DNA from: an uncultured Bacilli bacterium
GTDB lineage: Bacteria; Bacillota_I; Bacilli_A; RF39; UBA660
Direction of reading: 5' to 3'
Assembly (NCBI GenBank): GCA_947632495.1
Contig: CANRPL010000034.1
Coordinates: 1 to 14,176 of the forward strand
Length of the DNA: 14,176 bases
Made by a program: the position numbers and the translations under genes. The notes below the pieces were generated by a model. That model worked only from the letters and a program-made list of their open reading frames with translations, was not told where the DNA came from and did no database searches. Positions 6,777 through 13,657 of the stretch are shown one piece after another (within the stretch, counting starts at the first letter, position 1; the number at the start of each line of letters is the position of its first letter).

Positions 6777-7943
6777 ATGAATATGTTTGAAGAAATTGTC
6801 ATCAGCATGATTCTCATTATGTTCCCTTTATTTTGTTACTTATTTTATATTGTTGCCAATAATAATATTGACGAAAAGCACCGTGATTTAGCTTTATGCT
6901 TTTCTTTAATAAGTTCCTTTTATTTAATTGAAAAGTTCGATATTGATATTTTCTATAAAATTTTACTTTTGTCAATTCCAGTTTTCTTTGCTTATAAAAG
7001 AAAATATTATCCGGTGATGAGTATTTTATTAGTAACAACAATAATCTTACATTATGATAGTATTTTCTCTTACTTGTTATTTGCTGACTTTATTTTAGTA
7101 TTGTTTTTTAAATATGATAATATCTTTTTTAAAACACTTTTGATATCTACTTTAACTTCTTTACTATTTGTCGTTTTATCTAATCAAAAACCATTTATGA
7201 TATGTATTGCTTACCTTATTTCTTATATAGCTGTAGCGAATCTAGTATCTTTTACAATTCGCAAAGGTGAAGAGGTTATCACTTATCATATTGAATTTAA
7301 TAACATGAAAAAAGAATATGAAATTAGACATTCACTATTTAAAATAACTCATGAAATTAAAAACCCACTAGCGGTTTGTAAGGCATATATCGATATGTTT
7401 AACTATGATGATCCTAAATGCGCTAAAAAATACATCCCTATTATTTCGGGAGAGATTGATAAATTATTGATATTGTTACAAGATTTTTTATTAGTTAATA
7501 AGGATAACATTAATTTCGATATAATGGATATCAATGTTTTACTAGAAGAGATAACAGCTTCAATGTGCGAATTAAATAAATTTGATATCCACCTAGAAAC
7601 CTTAGATGATGAAGTGTTTATTAATGGCGATTATAATCGTCTAACGCAAGTTATGACTAATTTAATAAAGAATAGTTTTGAGGCTCACGCTAATAAAGTT
7701 ATCATTAAATTATCAGTTGTTAATGACGAAGCTATTATTGAGGTAATAGATAATGGTGATGGGATTGATGAAACTGATAAAAATAAGATCTATCTACCTT
7801 TTTTTACTACTAAAAAAGATGGTACTGGTTTAGGAGTATCACTTTCTAAAGAGATTATTGAAGCTCATAATGGTATCCTTGAATATCAAAGTAATAATAA
7901 AGGAACGATAGCTAAAATATCTTTACCTGTTCATAGTATGTAG
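6777..7943 (+). CDS. Multi-pass membrane sensor histidine kinase (orphan)
   Basis: This is a 388-aa kinase. Residues ~1-160 are strongly hydrophobic with about five or six membrane segments and little extracytoplasmic sequence, suggesting sensing at or within the membrane. The cytoplasmic part has an H-box HEIKNPLAV with the phospho-acceptor His at residue 192, an N-box NLIKNSFEA (295-303), G1 DNGDGI (325-330), an F-box PFFTTK (341-346) and G2 GTGLGVSL (349-356), so the catalytic set is complete. The H-box and ATPase resemble the sporulation-kinase/NtrB-like group. The start is ATG 6777 because AGGTGAT (6766-6772) lies four bases upstream; an in-frame GTG at 6768 falls inside that site. No response regulator is adjacent, so its partner is elsewhere. 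gpmI follows after 42 bases. Confidence 0.9.
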   Translation: MNMFEEIVISMILIMFPLFCYLFYIVANNNIDEKHRDLALCFSLISSFYLIEKFDIDIFYKILLLSIPVFFAYKRKYYPVMSILLVTTIILHYDSIFSYLLFADFILVLFFKYDNIFFKTLLISTLTSLLFVVLSNQKPFMICIAYLISYIAVANLVSFTIRKGEEVITYHIEFNNMKKEYEIRHSLFKITHEIKNPLAVCKAYIDMFNYDDPKCAKKYIPIISGEIDKLLILLQDFLLVNKDNINFDIMDINVLLEEITASMCELNKFDIHLETLDDEVFINGDYNRLTQVMTNLIKNSFEAHANKVIIKLSVVNDEAIIEVIDNGDGIDETDKNKIYLPFFTTKKDGTGLGVSLSKEIIEAHNGILEYQSNNKGTIAKISLPVHSM

Positions 7944-7960
7944 ATAAATAAGAAAAAAAA

Positions 7961-7969
7961 TGATAAAAT
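7961..7969 (+). promoter_or_regulatory. Possible extended -10 promoter for gpmI
   Basis: TGATAAAAT combines the TGn extension with a 5/6 -10 box (7964-7969), placing the transcript start near 7976, about 10 nt before the gpmI ATG. No good -35 is visible. No terminator hairpin separates the kinase gene from gpmI, so read-through is also possible. Confidence 0.4.
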
Positions 7970-7985
7970 AATAATAGGTGATGAT

Positions 7986-9488
7986 ATGAAACCATTAATT
8001 TTATGTATAATGGATGGTGTAGGTGAAAGAGCTGAAGTACATGGTAACGCTGTTAAGCAAGCTCATACACCAAATCTTGATAAGTTAAAAGAAAAATATG
8101 GCTTTAGTACTCTAGAAGCTAGTGGTACTTTTGTAGGACTACCAGAGGGTCAAATGGGTAATAGTGAAGTAGGCCATATGAATATTGGTGCAGGACGTGT
8201 CATCTATCAACCTTTAGAATTGATTAATAAAGATATTCGTGAAGGAACATTTTATCAAAATCAAAAGTTGTTAGAAGTTTTAAAGCATGTTCAAGACAAT
8301 AATAGCAAACTACATATTATGGGGTTAATAAGTGATGGCGGGGTTCATTCACATATTAATCATTTATTAGCGCTTTTAGATATGTGTCAAAAAAATGGTG
8401 TTAGTAATATTTACTTGCACTTATGTACTGATGGTCGTGATGTAGACCCTAAAAGTGCATACAAATATATATCTATTGTTGAAGATAAGCTTAAAGAAGT
8501 GGGTGGAAAGATTGCTACTATCGGTGGACGTTATTATACGATGGATCGTGATAACAATTATGACCGTTTGAAAAAAGGCTATGATGCCATCGTCTATGGA
8601 GAGGGCCCTAAATCTTCATCAATTAAGGAATTTATCGATCAAAGTTATGCGGATGGTATTACTGATGAATTTTTAATTCCAACTGTCTTTACTGATGAAG
8701 CTAAAGTTGAAGATAATGATGCTTTTATAACTTTTAATTTTCGTAAAGATCGTTTAAGAGAGTTATTTACAGCTTTGACTAATCCTGATTTTCATGATAT
8801 GGAAGTTAAACATTTTAATAATTTAAAAGTGTTGACAATGTTACCAGTTGTGGAATCTGTCATAGCGCCTCATGCTTATAATGATCCTAATCCAACTAAT
8901 ATTTTAGGTGAAGTATTAGCTAACCGAGGTCTATCACAACTTCGTATTGCCGAAACGGAAAAATATGCGCATGTAACTTTTTTCTTCGATGGTGGTAAAG
9001 AAGTTGACTATCCAAATGAAAAGAAGATTCTAATTCCATCTCCTAAAGTAGCGACGTATGACTTAAAACCGGAGATGAGTGCCTATGAAGTAACCGATAA
9101 TTTACTTCGAGAGTTACCTGATTTTGATGTCGTAATTTTAAACTTCGCCAATGGTGATATGGTTGGTCATACCGGCGTTTTCGATGCGACTGTTAAAGCG
9201 GTTGAAGTTGTAGATGAGTGTATCGGTAAATTATATGATAAAGTATTATCTTTAAATGGTACTATGGTTATTATTGCTGACCATGGTAATAGTGATTATA
9301 TGCTTGATGACAATGACAATGTTATTACTAGTCATTCGACTAGTTTAGTTCCATGTATTGTTACTGTGGATAACGTAAAACTTAAAAATGGTAAATTAGC
9401 TGATGTAGCCCCAACCATTTTACATCTTTTAAATATTCCAATACCATCACAGATGACAGGTGAGGTATTAGTATATGACGGACATTAG
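7986..9488 (+). CDS. gpmI: 2,3-bisphosphoglycerate-independent phosphoglycerate mutase
   Basis: This 500-aa glycolytic enzyme (usual length ~510) interconverts 3- and 2-phosphoglycerate and has an alkaline-phosphatase-type, two-metal active site. All key residues are visible: Asp10 in MDGVG, the phosphorylated Ser60 in GQMGNSEVGH, His121 in SDGGVHSH, Asp149-Arg151-Asp152 in TDGRDVDP, Arg182 and Arg188 in GGRYYTMDRD, Arg253 and Arg256 in NFRKDR, Lys326, Asp391 and His395 in DMVGH, Asp432-His433 in ADHGNSD, and His450. The start has AGGTGAT (7976-7982) three bases upstream. The last 14 bases overlap the next gene. A degenerate paralogue lies about 1.7 kb downstream, at 11172-12761. Confidence 0.97.
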   Translation: MKPLILCIMDGVGERAEVHGNAVKQAHTPNLDKLKEKYGFSTLEASGTFVGLPEGQMGNSEVGHMNIGAGRVIYQPLELINKDIREGTFYQNQKLLEVLKHVQDNNSKLHIMGLISDGGVHSHINHLLALLDMCQKNGVSNIYLHLCTDGRDVDPKSAYKYISIVEDKLKEVGGKIATIGGRYYTMDRDNNYDRLKKGYDAIVYGEGPKSSSIKEFIDQSYADGITDEFLIPTVFTDEAKVEDNDAFITFNFRKDRLRELFTALTNPDFHDMEVKHFNNLKVLTMLPVVESVIAPHAYNDPNPTNILGEVLANRGLSQLRIAETEKYAHVTFFFDGGKEVDYPNEKKILIPSPKVATYDLKPEMSAYEVTDNLLRELPDFDVVILNFANGDMVGHTGVFDATVKAVEVVDECIGKLYDKVLSLNGTMVIIADHGNSDYMLDDNDNVITSHSTSLVPCIVTVDNVKLKNGKLADVAPTILHLLNIPIPSQMTGEVLVYDGH

Positions 9489-9984
9489 TTTAATTATTTT
9501 CTTAATGATGATGCTTTTAGTATATGGTATCTTCATTATTAGTAATATTGATAATAAAACCGTTCCTTTTATGGTTGCCTTTGCTACAATTATTTTAGTT
9601 ATGTACATTGGATATCGTCAAGGATATTATATCTTTGATAAGAGTGATACGTTTCTTGATGGTATCGCTGATAATCCCTACTTTTATTTAGCTAATATGA
9701 TTTTAGCGCTTCTTCTATACATTGGAGCTTTTTCCAGCACCAAATATATTAAATCGGAAAAGATTCTTTTAACTTTGTGTTATTTAGGAGTCTTACTTTC
9801 ACTTTTTATCGTTTTATGGTCAACATCTGGCCTAGATATTATCGATATGAACGATGCAATGTCACTTAGACTTACATATTATATTGGTAATATGGCAGCT
9901 TTAGTCATGTATCTTATTCTTATTTCTAGCAAATTATTTTTTGGTAAAAAAGTAGTTAAGCATCGTATGGGTCCTCATGTTTAG
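9475..9984 (+). CDS. Unrecognised five-segment membrane protein
   Basis: I do not recognise this 169-aa protein. It has about five hydrophobic segments (approximately residues 5-23, 30-47, 68-86, 96-115 and 132-151) and a basic tail (GKKVVKHR). A short polar loop at ~48-66 (GYRQGYYIFDKSDTFLDG) is likely exposed. No catalytic or metal-binding motif stands out. The ATG at 9475 overlaps the end of gpmI by 14 bases and has GAGGT (9462-9466) eight bases upstream, so it is translationally coupled to gpmI and presumably shares its transcript. The stop codon lies in a strong terminator hairpin. No function is proposed. Confidence 0.75.
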   Translation: MTDISLIIFLMMMLLVYGIFIISNIDNKTVPFMVAFATIILVMYIGYRQGYYIFDKSDTFLDGIADNPYFYLANMILALLLYIGAFSSTKYIKSEKILLTLCYLGVLLSLFIVLWSTSGLDIIDMNDAMSLRLTYYIGNMAALVMYLILISSKLFFGKKVVKHRMGPHV

Positions 9985-9993
9985 GACCTTTTT
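9970..9993 (+). terminator. Terminator overlapping the membrane-protein stop codon
   Basis: GGTCCT (9970-9975) pairs with AGGACC (9983-9988) around a seven-base loop, followed by TTTTT (9989-9993). The TAG stop (9982-9984) spans the loop and the right arm. The T-tract runs directly into the -35 box of the engB promoter. Confidence 0.85.
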
Positions 9994-10020
9994 GACAAAG
10001 ATAAGCATAAATGTTATACT
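9992..10020 (+). promoter_or_regulatory. Strong sigma-A-type promoter for engB
   Basis: A perfect TTGACA (9992-9997), a 17-base spacer, and TATACT (10015-10020) preceded by TGT, an extended -10. The first two bases of the -35 box are the last two Ts of the preceding terminator. The expected transcript start is near 10027, leaving about 20 nt before the TTG start codon. It is the best consensus promoter in the window. Confidence 0.85.
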
Positions 10021-10046
10021 AGTTAAAAATTTAAGGAGTGAGAAGC

Positions 10047-10628
10047 TTGAAAATTAATAGTGTTGAGCTGGTTATAAGTGCGGTAAGACGTAGTCAATAC
10101 CCAACTGATGAAAAGCCAGAGTATCTATTGGTTGGACGCTCTAATGTTGGTAAGAGTAGTTTTATCAATACATTAATTAATCGTAAAAATTATGCCCGAA
10201 CTTCAGCTACTCCAGGTAAGACCCAAACCATTAATTTCTATCTAGTTAATGATGAGTTTTATTTGGTGGATGCTCCTGGATATGGATTTGCGGCATTAAG
10301 TAAGGCTAAACAAAGAAAATTCGGTTTGATGATGGAAGATTATCTACAGAATCGTCCTAACTTAAAACAGGTATTTATGCTTGTCGATTTTCGCCATAAA
10401 TTAACCAAAGATGATTTATTAATGTATGATTTTTTAAAGCATTATAAGATACCAGTAACGGTAGTTGCAACTAAGACAGATAAAGTTGGAATATCATTGC
10501 ATCAACGTCAGCGCAATAATATTTTAAATGATTTAGATTTAGTAGTTGGTGATGACTTTGTTATGTTTTCTAATGTAACCAAAGCTGGAAAACCAGAAGT
10601 ATATCAAAAGATAGAGATGACTAAATAG
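10047..10628 (+). CDS. engB: Ribosome-assembly GTPase EngB/YsxC
   Basis: This 193-aa TrmE-Era-type GTPase is needed for late 50S subunit assembly. G1 is GRSNVGKS, then ARTSATPGKTQTINFY with the G2 region, G3 DAPGYGF, G4 ATKTDK, and a serine-containing G5-like FSNVTKAG near the end. The length matches Bacillus YsxC. The start is placed at TTG 10047: AAGGAGTGA (10033-10041) is five bases upstream, and the resulting N-terminus MKINSVELVISAV lines up with that of YsxC; an in-frame GTG at 10038 lies inside the ribosome-binding site. It has its own strong promoter, so it appears to be expressed apart from the gpmI transcript. Confidence 0.95.
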   Translation: MKINSVELVISAVRRSQYPTDEKPEYLLVGRSNVGKSSFINTLINRKNYARTSATPGKTQTINFYLVNDEFYLVDAPGYGFAALSKAKQRKFGLMMEDYLQNRPNLKQVFMLVDFRHKLTKDDLLMYDFLKHYKIPVTVVATKTDKVGISLHQRQRNNILNDLDLVVGDDFVMFSNVTKAGKPEVYQKIEMTK

Positions 10629-10647
10629 TACCTTCTATCTTTTTTTT
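10606..10647 (+). terminator. engB terminator with the stop codon in its loop
   Basis: AAAAGATAGA (10606-10615) pairs with TCTATCTTTT (10634-10643) around an 18-base loop that includes the engB TAG stop (10626-10628); the T-run continues to 10647. The stem is A/T-rich with a longer loop than the other terminators here, so it may be less efficient. Confidence 0.6.
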
Positions 10648-10649
10648 CA

Positions 10650-10655
10650 TACAAT
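10650..10655 (+). promoter_or_regulatory. Possible -10 box for the 142-aa gene
   Basis: TACAAT matches 5/6 of the -10 consensus and sits three bases after the engB terminator T-run and 15 bases before the next start codon, the same spacing as at other junctions here. No -35 is recognisable. Confidence 0.3.
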
Positions 10656-10670
10656 AATATGGGTGAATGT

Positions 10671-11099
10671 ATGAGAGTTGATAGCGTCGATAAAAAGATA
10701 ATCGTCTATTTAAAAAAGGCGGATACTAGTGATGTAGATTCTTTATGTCAAAATATAATTGCCAAGTTAAAAAAATATTATGATATGACATTTAGTGGCT
10801 TTTATGAAGCCTTTATTTATAATGATTGTCATTATGGCGCTGTTATTGAATTTATAGCGGATGATTTAGATTTATATTATGATTATAGTAAAGTAGATTT
10901 GCACATAATAAAAAAGGATGTTACTTTTCTTTATCAAATAGATGATATTTTAAGCCTTGATGTTAAACCTTTTTATTATTATCAAGGAAATTATTACATC
11001 GATATTAAACAAATAGACATTAATAATATAGAATTTGGTAAACTAGTTTATTTAAATACTGATGAAATATTAAAAGATGGTTGTCTAATTGAAATGTAA
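10671..11099 (+). CDS. Unrecognised 142-aa cytoplasmic protein
   Basis: I do not recognise this protein. It has no signal peptide or membrane segment. It is acidic and unusually rich in Tyr, Asp and Ile, with alternating strand- and helix-like stretches: a VDKKIIVYLKK strand, a helix with CQNIIAKLKKYY (~27-38), then GFYEAFIYND and repeated YYY-rich segments (e.g. KPFYYYQGNYYIDIK, ~96-110), which suggests a small alpha/beta domain. The start ATG 10671 has GGGTGA (10661-10666) four bases upstream; an in-frame ATG at 10659 lies in front of that site. It lies between engB and the tail-anchored iPGM-like gene, with 72 bases and a likely promoter before the latter. The context gives no clear role. 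Confidence 0.7.
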   Translation: MRVDSVDKKIIVYLKKADTSDVDSLCQNIIAKLKKYYDMTFSGFYEAFIYNDCHYGAVIEFIADDLDLYYDYSKVDLHIIKKDVTFLYQIDDILSLDVKPFYYYQGNYYIDIKQIDINNIEFGKLVYLNTDEILKDGCLIEM

Positions 11100-11135
11100 A
11101 ATTGTGTAAAAAAGCTATCAATTTGTGGAAAAGTT

Positions 11136-11144
11136 TGGTATAAT
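11136..11144 (+). promoter_or_regulatory. Extended -10 promoter for the iPGM-like gene
   Basis: TGGTATAAT, identical to the rbfA extended -10 element, lies 27 bases before the start codon. The 17-base-spaced -35 position reads TATCAA, a poor match, so the extension probably matters. The expected start is near 11151, giving a leader of about 20 nt that contains GGGTGAT (11161-11167). Confidence 0.55.
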
Positions 11145-11171
11145 TTTATTGAGTAAAATAGGGTGATAAAA

Positions 11172-12761
11172 ATGAACGAGAAGAAAACAGTTTTATTTTT
11201 GATGAATGGTTTTGGTGCTGAAAGCGCTAAATCAATTGAAGTATATTCAAAGGATATAATGCCTACATTTGAAACATTAATGAATAACTATCCTTTTAAG
11301 CTTGTCTACGCTAGTGGAGAATTTATAGGAGCTAATAAAGGTGAAGTATCTAACTTTAAGACAGGATACTATAACTTTAGTTCGTTAGGACATCCATCTC
11401 GTAAGGAAGATGTTTTAAATAGTAAAATTGCTAGTAATGAATTTGTGACTAACCAAGTTATCTTAAATAGTATCAATATTGCTGTTAATAATAGTTCCAA
11501 TTTACATATTATCTTCTCTCTTGGTGATAAAGTTAATAACGAACGTTATGAACACTTAAAAGCTTATTTGGATTTAGCTAAAGCTAAAGGTGTTAAAAAG
11601 ATATACATACACTTCGTTTTAGGTGATAGTAGTACGCGTGGCTTAAAAATTGGTATAGAATGTATTACTAATTTTTCTAATCGCGTTTTACGTTATTATC
11701 CAGATATTAAGATAGCTTCTATTTGTGGGCGTAATTATTATAAGAATGCTGATACTGGTGCCATAGCGGACTTTTATCGTATGATGGTAAGTGGCGTTGG
11801 TGAAGTATGGAATGATTATGAAGAAACAATTAAGAAGAAATATGAACAAGGCCTAAATGATGATACGATGAATGGTTTCATAACAGTTCATGACCGTCTA
11901 TTAAATGAAGGCGACAGTATTTTCTTATTCAATTATAGTAATAATACAGCTAAACAATTAATTGAGGTTGTTTTAAATCCTAAAAAGTATTTTCCAACAG
12001 CCACAACACCTCGTAATATAGCAATTGATTCATTGTTTACTGTTAACAATATACCACAAGTACCAAAGGCTTTTCAAGATCAAGCTCCTAGTGAATGTCT
12101 ATTAGATAAGATTCCAAATACTAAACGTGTCCTTATTATTGCTGGCAAAGATCGTATTCCACATATTAGTAAATCTTTAAATGGCTTTAAGGGTGCTTTT
12201 GCATCTAATGTTAGTGTATGGCCTATTGAGGATCGTAAAAATCGTTTTGAAAGTTTAAGCCAATATTTGGCTGCTTATATTAATCAAAATGTCTATGATT
12301 TAATTATTGCTGATTGTCAACTTTTTGATCCACTAGTTGATGAACGTACTGTTGAACAAGTAAGAAAAAATTTAGGTGAGTTAGATAAGTGTTTAAATAT
12401 TGTATATAATCAAGTTATGGATAAGAATTATCGTTTAATCGCAACTTCATTATATGGTCTACGTCAGACACTTAAATTAACTACAACTAATGAATTAGTT
12501 GACATGTCACAAAAAGTACCTTTCTTATTAATTGATAAGGAAATTAGACCAGTTGATATTGTCTTTAAGAAGGAAGGAACTTATATTGATGTTGCTAAAA
12601 TAATTGCTATATCTTTTGGATCATATATGCCAAATGATTTGGTTGTTATCGATGCACCAGGGCAAAAGAGAAAGGGTGGTAAGAAAAAACTCATCATTCT
12701 TCTACCTATTTTATTGCTACTGGTATTAGTTATTGTTTATTTTTATATGATGTATATGTAA
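11172..12761 (+). CDS. Tail-anchored, catalytically dead iPGM-fold pseudoenzyme
   Basis: This 529-aa protein aligns from end to end with the intact gpmI product at 7986-9488 but has lost the active site. MDGVG becomes MNGFG (Asn12); the phosphoserine motif GQMGNSEVGH becomes GEVSNFKTGY (57-66, Phe in place of Ser); TDGRDVDP becomes VLGDSSTRG; NFRKDR becomes NYSNNT; DMVGH and ADHGNSD become segments without metal ligands (near DCQLFDP and ATSLYGL). CGRNYY (185-190) still shows the kinship to GGRYY. After ~495 residues come KRKGGKKK (499-506) and a hydrophobic helix (~507-528) ending at the C-terminus, so the domain is expected to be cytoplasmic and tail-anchored. The start ATG follows GGGTGAT by four bases; an in-frame GTG at 11163 is part of that site. 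The neighbouring type VII genes suggest, but do not prove, a link to secretion. Confidence 0.85.
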   Translation: MNEKKTVLFLMNGFGAESAKSIEVYSKDIMPTFETLMNNYPFKLVYASGEFIGANKGEVSNFKTGYYNFSSLGHPSRKEDVLNSKIASNEFVTNQVILNSINIAVNNSSNLHIIFSLGDKVNNERYEHLKAYLDLAKAKGVKKIYIHFVLGDSSTRGLKIGIECITNFSNRVLRYYPDIKIASICGRNYYKNADTGAIADFYRMMVSGVGEVWNDYEETIKKKYEQGLNDDTMNGFITVHDRLLNEGDSIFLFNYSNNTAKQLIEVVLNPKKYFPTATTPRNIAIDSLFTVNNIPQVPKAFQDQAPSECLLDKIPNTKRVLIIAGKDRIPHISKSLNGFKGAFASNVSVWPIEDRKNRFESLSQYLAAYINQNVYDLIIADCQLFDPLVDERTVEQVRKNLGELDKCLNIVYNQVMDKNYRLIATSLYGLRQTLKLTTTNELVDMSQKVPFLLIDKEIRPVDIVFKKEGTYIDVAKIIAISFGSYMPNDLVVIDAPGQKRKGGKKKLIILLPILLLLVLVIVYFYMMYM

Positions 12762-12789
12762 ATTAAACCTTTTAATTCAATTCAAAATA

Positions 12790-12798
12790 TGTTATTAT
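12790..12798 (+). promoter_or_regulatory. Extended -10 promoter for the type VII gene cluster
   Basis: TGTTATTAT (TGn plus 5/6 of TATAAT) lies about 40 bases before the EsaB-like start; an alternative -10 is TATAGT at 12801-12806. The -35 region is A/T-rich without a clear TTGACA. The 77-bp gap (12762-12838) has no convincing terminator for the upstream gene, so the pseudoenzyme and the cluster may share a transcript. Confidence 0.4.
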
Positions 12799-12838
12799 TA
12801 TATAGTAGAAGACTATGGTAAGGGTTTAGGGTGATTGT

Positions 12839-13090
12839 GTGAACAAAGTACTTGTCTATGTCTATGTTCCTCTAATTGAGCAGGAATATAATTTATTTAT
12901 TCCAATTAATCGTAAAATTGGACTAATAAAGAAAATTATTGCGAATTCTATCATTGAACTATCAGATAATAATTATGAAGTTGAGTACTCTTACAACTTA
13001 TATAATAAAGATACCAATCGTTTATATAATGATAGTTCTTATGTTATTGATACTGATATTCGTAATGGCTCTAAACTTATTCTATTATAA
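12839..13090 (+). CDS. EsaB/YukD-like ubiquitin-fold protein of type VII secretion
   Basis: This 83-aa protein has the shape of the YukD/EsaB family: a first strand pair (VLVYVYVPLIEQEYNLFIPI), a long helix starting KIGLIKKIIANSI, and the typical last strand IRNGSKLILL, comparable to ITNGDRLEIL of B. subtilis YukD. EsaB is a small cytoplasmic ubiquitin-like component or regulator of Firmicutes type VIIb systems. The GTG start at 12839 follows AGGGTGAT (12828-12835) by three bases; the alternative GTG at 12837 runs straight into a stop. It is the first gene of the cluster and is followed 17 bases later by a small helical protein. The middle of the protein (YNLYNKDTNRLYNDSSYVID) is more divergent than the ends. 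Confidence 0.78.
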   Translation: MNKVLVYVYVPLIEQEYNLFIPINRKIGLIKKIIANSIIELSDNNYEVEYSYNLYNKDTNRLYNDSSYVIDTDIRNGSKLILL

Positions 13091-13107
13091 AGTGAATGGT
13101 GTAGATT

Positions 13108-13386
13108 GTGAATAATATGTATATTGATTATGAACAAGGCCATGCTTTAGGTTGTCAAATTCAAAACAAGGCAAATACCCTAAAAAACCTATTACTAAAT
13201 GTTCAACAAATTCAGGAAAAACTTCAACCAATTCTTAAAGAAAGTAATGATCAAAATTATTTACGAGCTATCGATAGTAGTGTTAAAGTAATGGAAAAGT
13301 TAACCGATACAGTAAACGCTACAGGAGAGCTTTTAGTAAATGTATCAGATGCTTATATGGATGCTATGGAAAGTAATGAAAGATGA
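13108..13386 (+). CDS. Small helical ESX-like protein without a WxG motif
   Basis: This 92-aa protein is predicted to form two long helices (~8-44 and ~52-90) around a turn at SNDQN (46-50), the shape of WXG100/ESAT-6-like secretion substrates and LXG-partner proteins. The W-x-G at the turn is absent; NYLR (50-53) occupies that place. Near the C-terminus it has Y83 followed by E88, one residue longer than the usual YxxxD/E export signal. The GTG start at 13108 has GGTG (13098-13101) six bases upstream. The gene overlaps the next by four bases (ATGA), so the two are translationally coupled, as expected for a heterodimer pair. It could be an ESX subunit or an effector-specific targeting partner. 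Confidence 0.65.
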   Translation: MNNMYIDYEQGHALGCQIQNKANTLKNLLLNVQQIQEKLQPILKESNDQNYLRAIDSSVKVMEKLTDTVNATGELLVNVSDAYMDAMESNER

Positions 13387-13640
13387 TGAATAATTTGACG
13401 TATTCGGAGATTACTTCTTTGGCTGGACAATTGAAAACATTATCTAGCCAAATAAATGAGGTAATTCAAACTATTAATTTAGATTATAAGAGAATTGGTG
13501 ATGGTGGGGATATTTGGACAGGCGATGCTGCTGATACAGCTCGCGATACATTTGATGAGTTAACAAGTAAATTTCCTGATTTTGCAAATGCGATTGATGA
13601 ATTTGCAGATTATTTGGTTAGTGTAGTTGCACAAAGATAA
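13383..13640 (+). CDS. WXG100-family (EsxA-like) secreted protein
   Basis: This 85-aa protein has two amphipathic helices joined by the motif W45-T46-G47 in the sequence GGDIWTGDAAD, the hallmark of WXG100 proteins, at the usual mid-protein position. These are exported as dimers by type VII systems. The C-terminal YxxxD/E signal is not canonical: Y77 is followed by LVSVV, with no acid at +4. There is no signal peptide. The ATG at 13383 (or the next ATG at 13386) overlaps the stop of the preceding gene and has only a weak GAAAG-type ribosome-binding site, so translation probably depends on coupling. Together with its upstream neighbour it may form an ESX-type heterodimer. The partner assignment is inferred from overlap and size. 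Confidence 0.82.
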   Translation: MMNNLTYSEITSLAGQLKTLSSQINEVIQTINLDYKRIGDGGDIWTGDAADTARDTFDELTSKFPDFANAIDEFADYLVSVVAQR

Positions 13641-13657
13641 AGAGGTGGGAGTGTTAT

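Noticed and set aside
6355..7041. Minus-strand open frames opposite the EIIB-like and kinase genes
   Set aside because: They overlap well-supported genes and show no family motifs or initiation signals.
6777..7943. Calling the kinase a sporulation kinase (KinB-like)
   Set aside because: The core resembles that group, but no sporulation gene is present in the window and the sensor region is not diagnostic.
10038..10046. GTG at 10038 as the engB start
   Set aside because: It lies inside the ribosome-binding sequence AAGGAGTGA; TTG 10047 gives the N-terminus expected for the family.
11097..11125. Inverted repeat AAATTG...CAATTT after the 142-aa gene
   Set aside because: Six weak pairs with a long loop and no T-tract; expected by chance in such AT-rich sequence.
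12761..12777. AT-only hairpin AATTAAA/TTTAATT after the iPGM-like gene
   Set aside because: The stem is seven A/T pairs and no T-run follows, so it is unlikely to terminate transcription.
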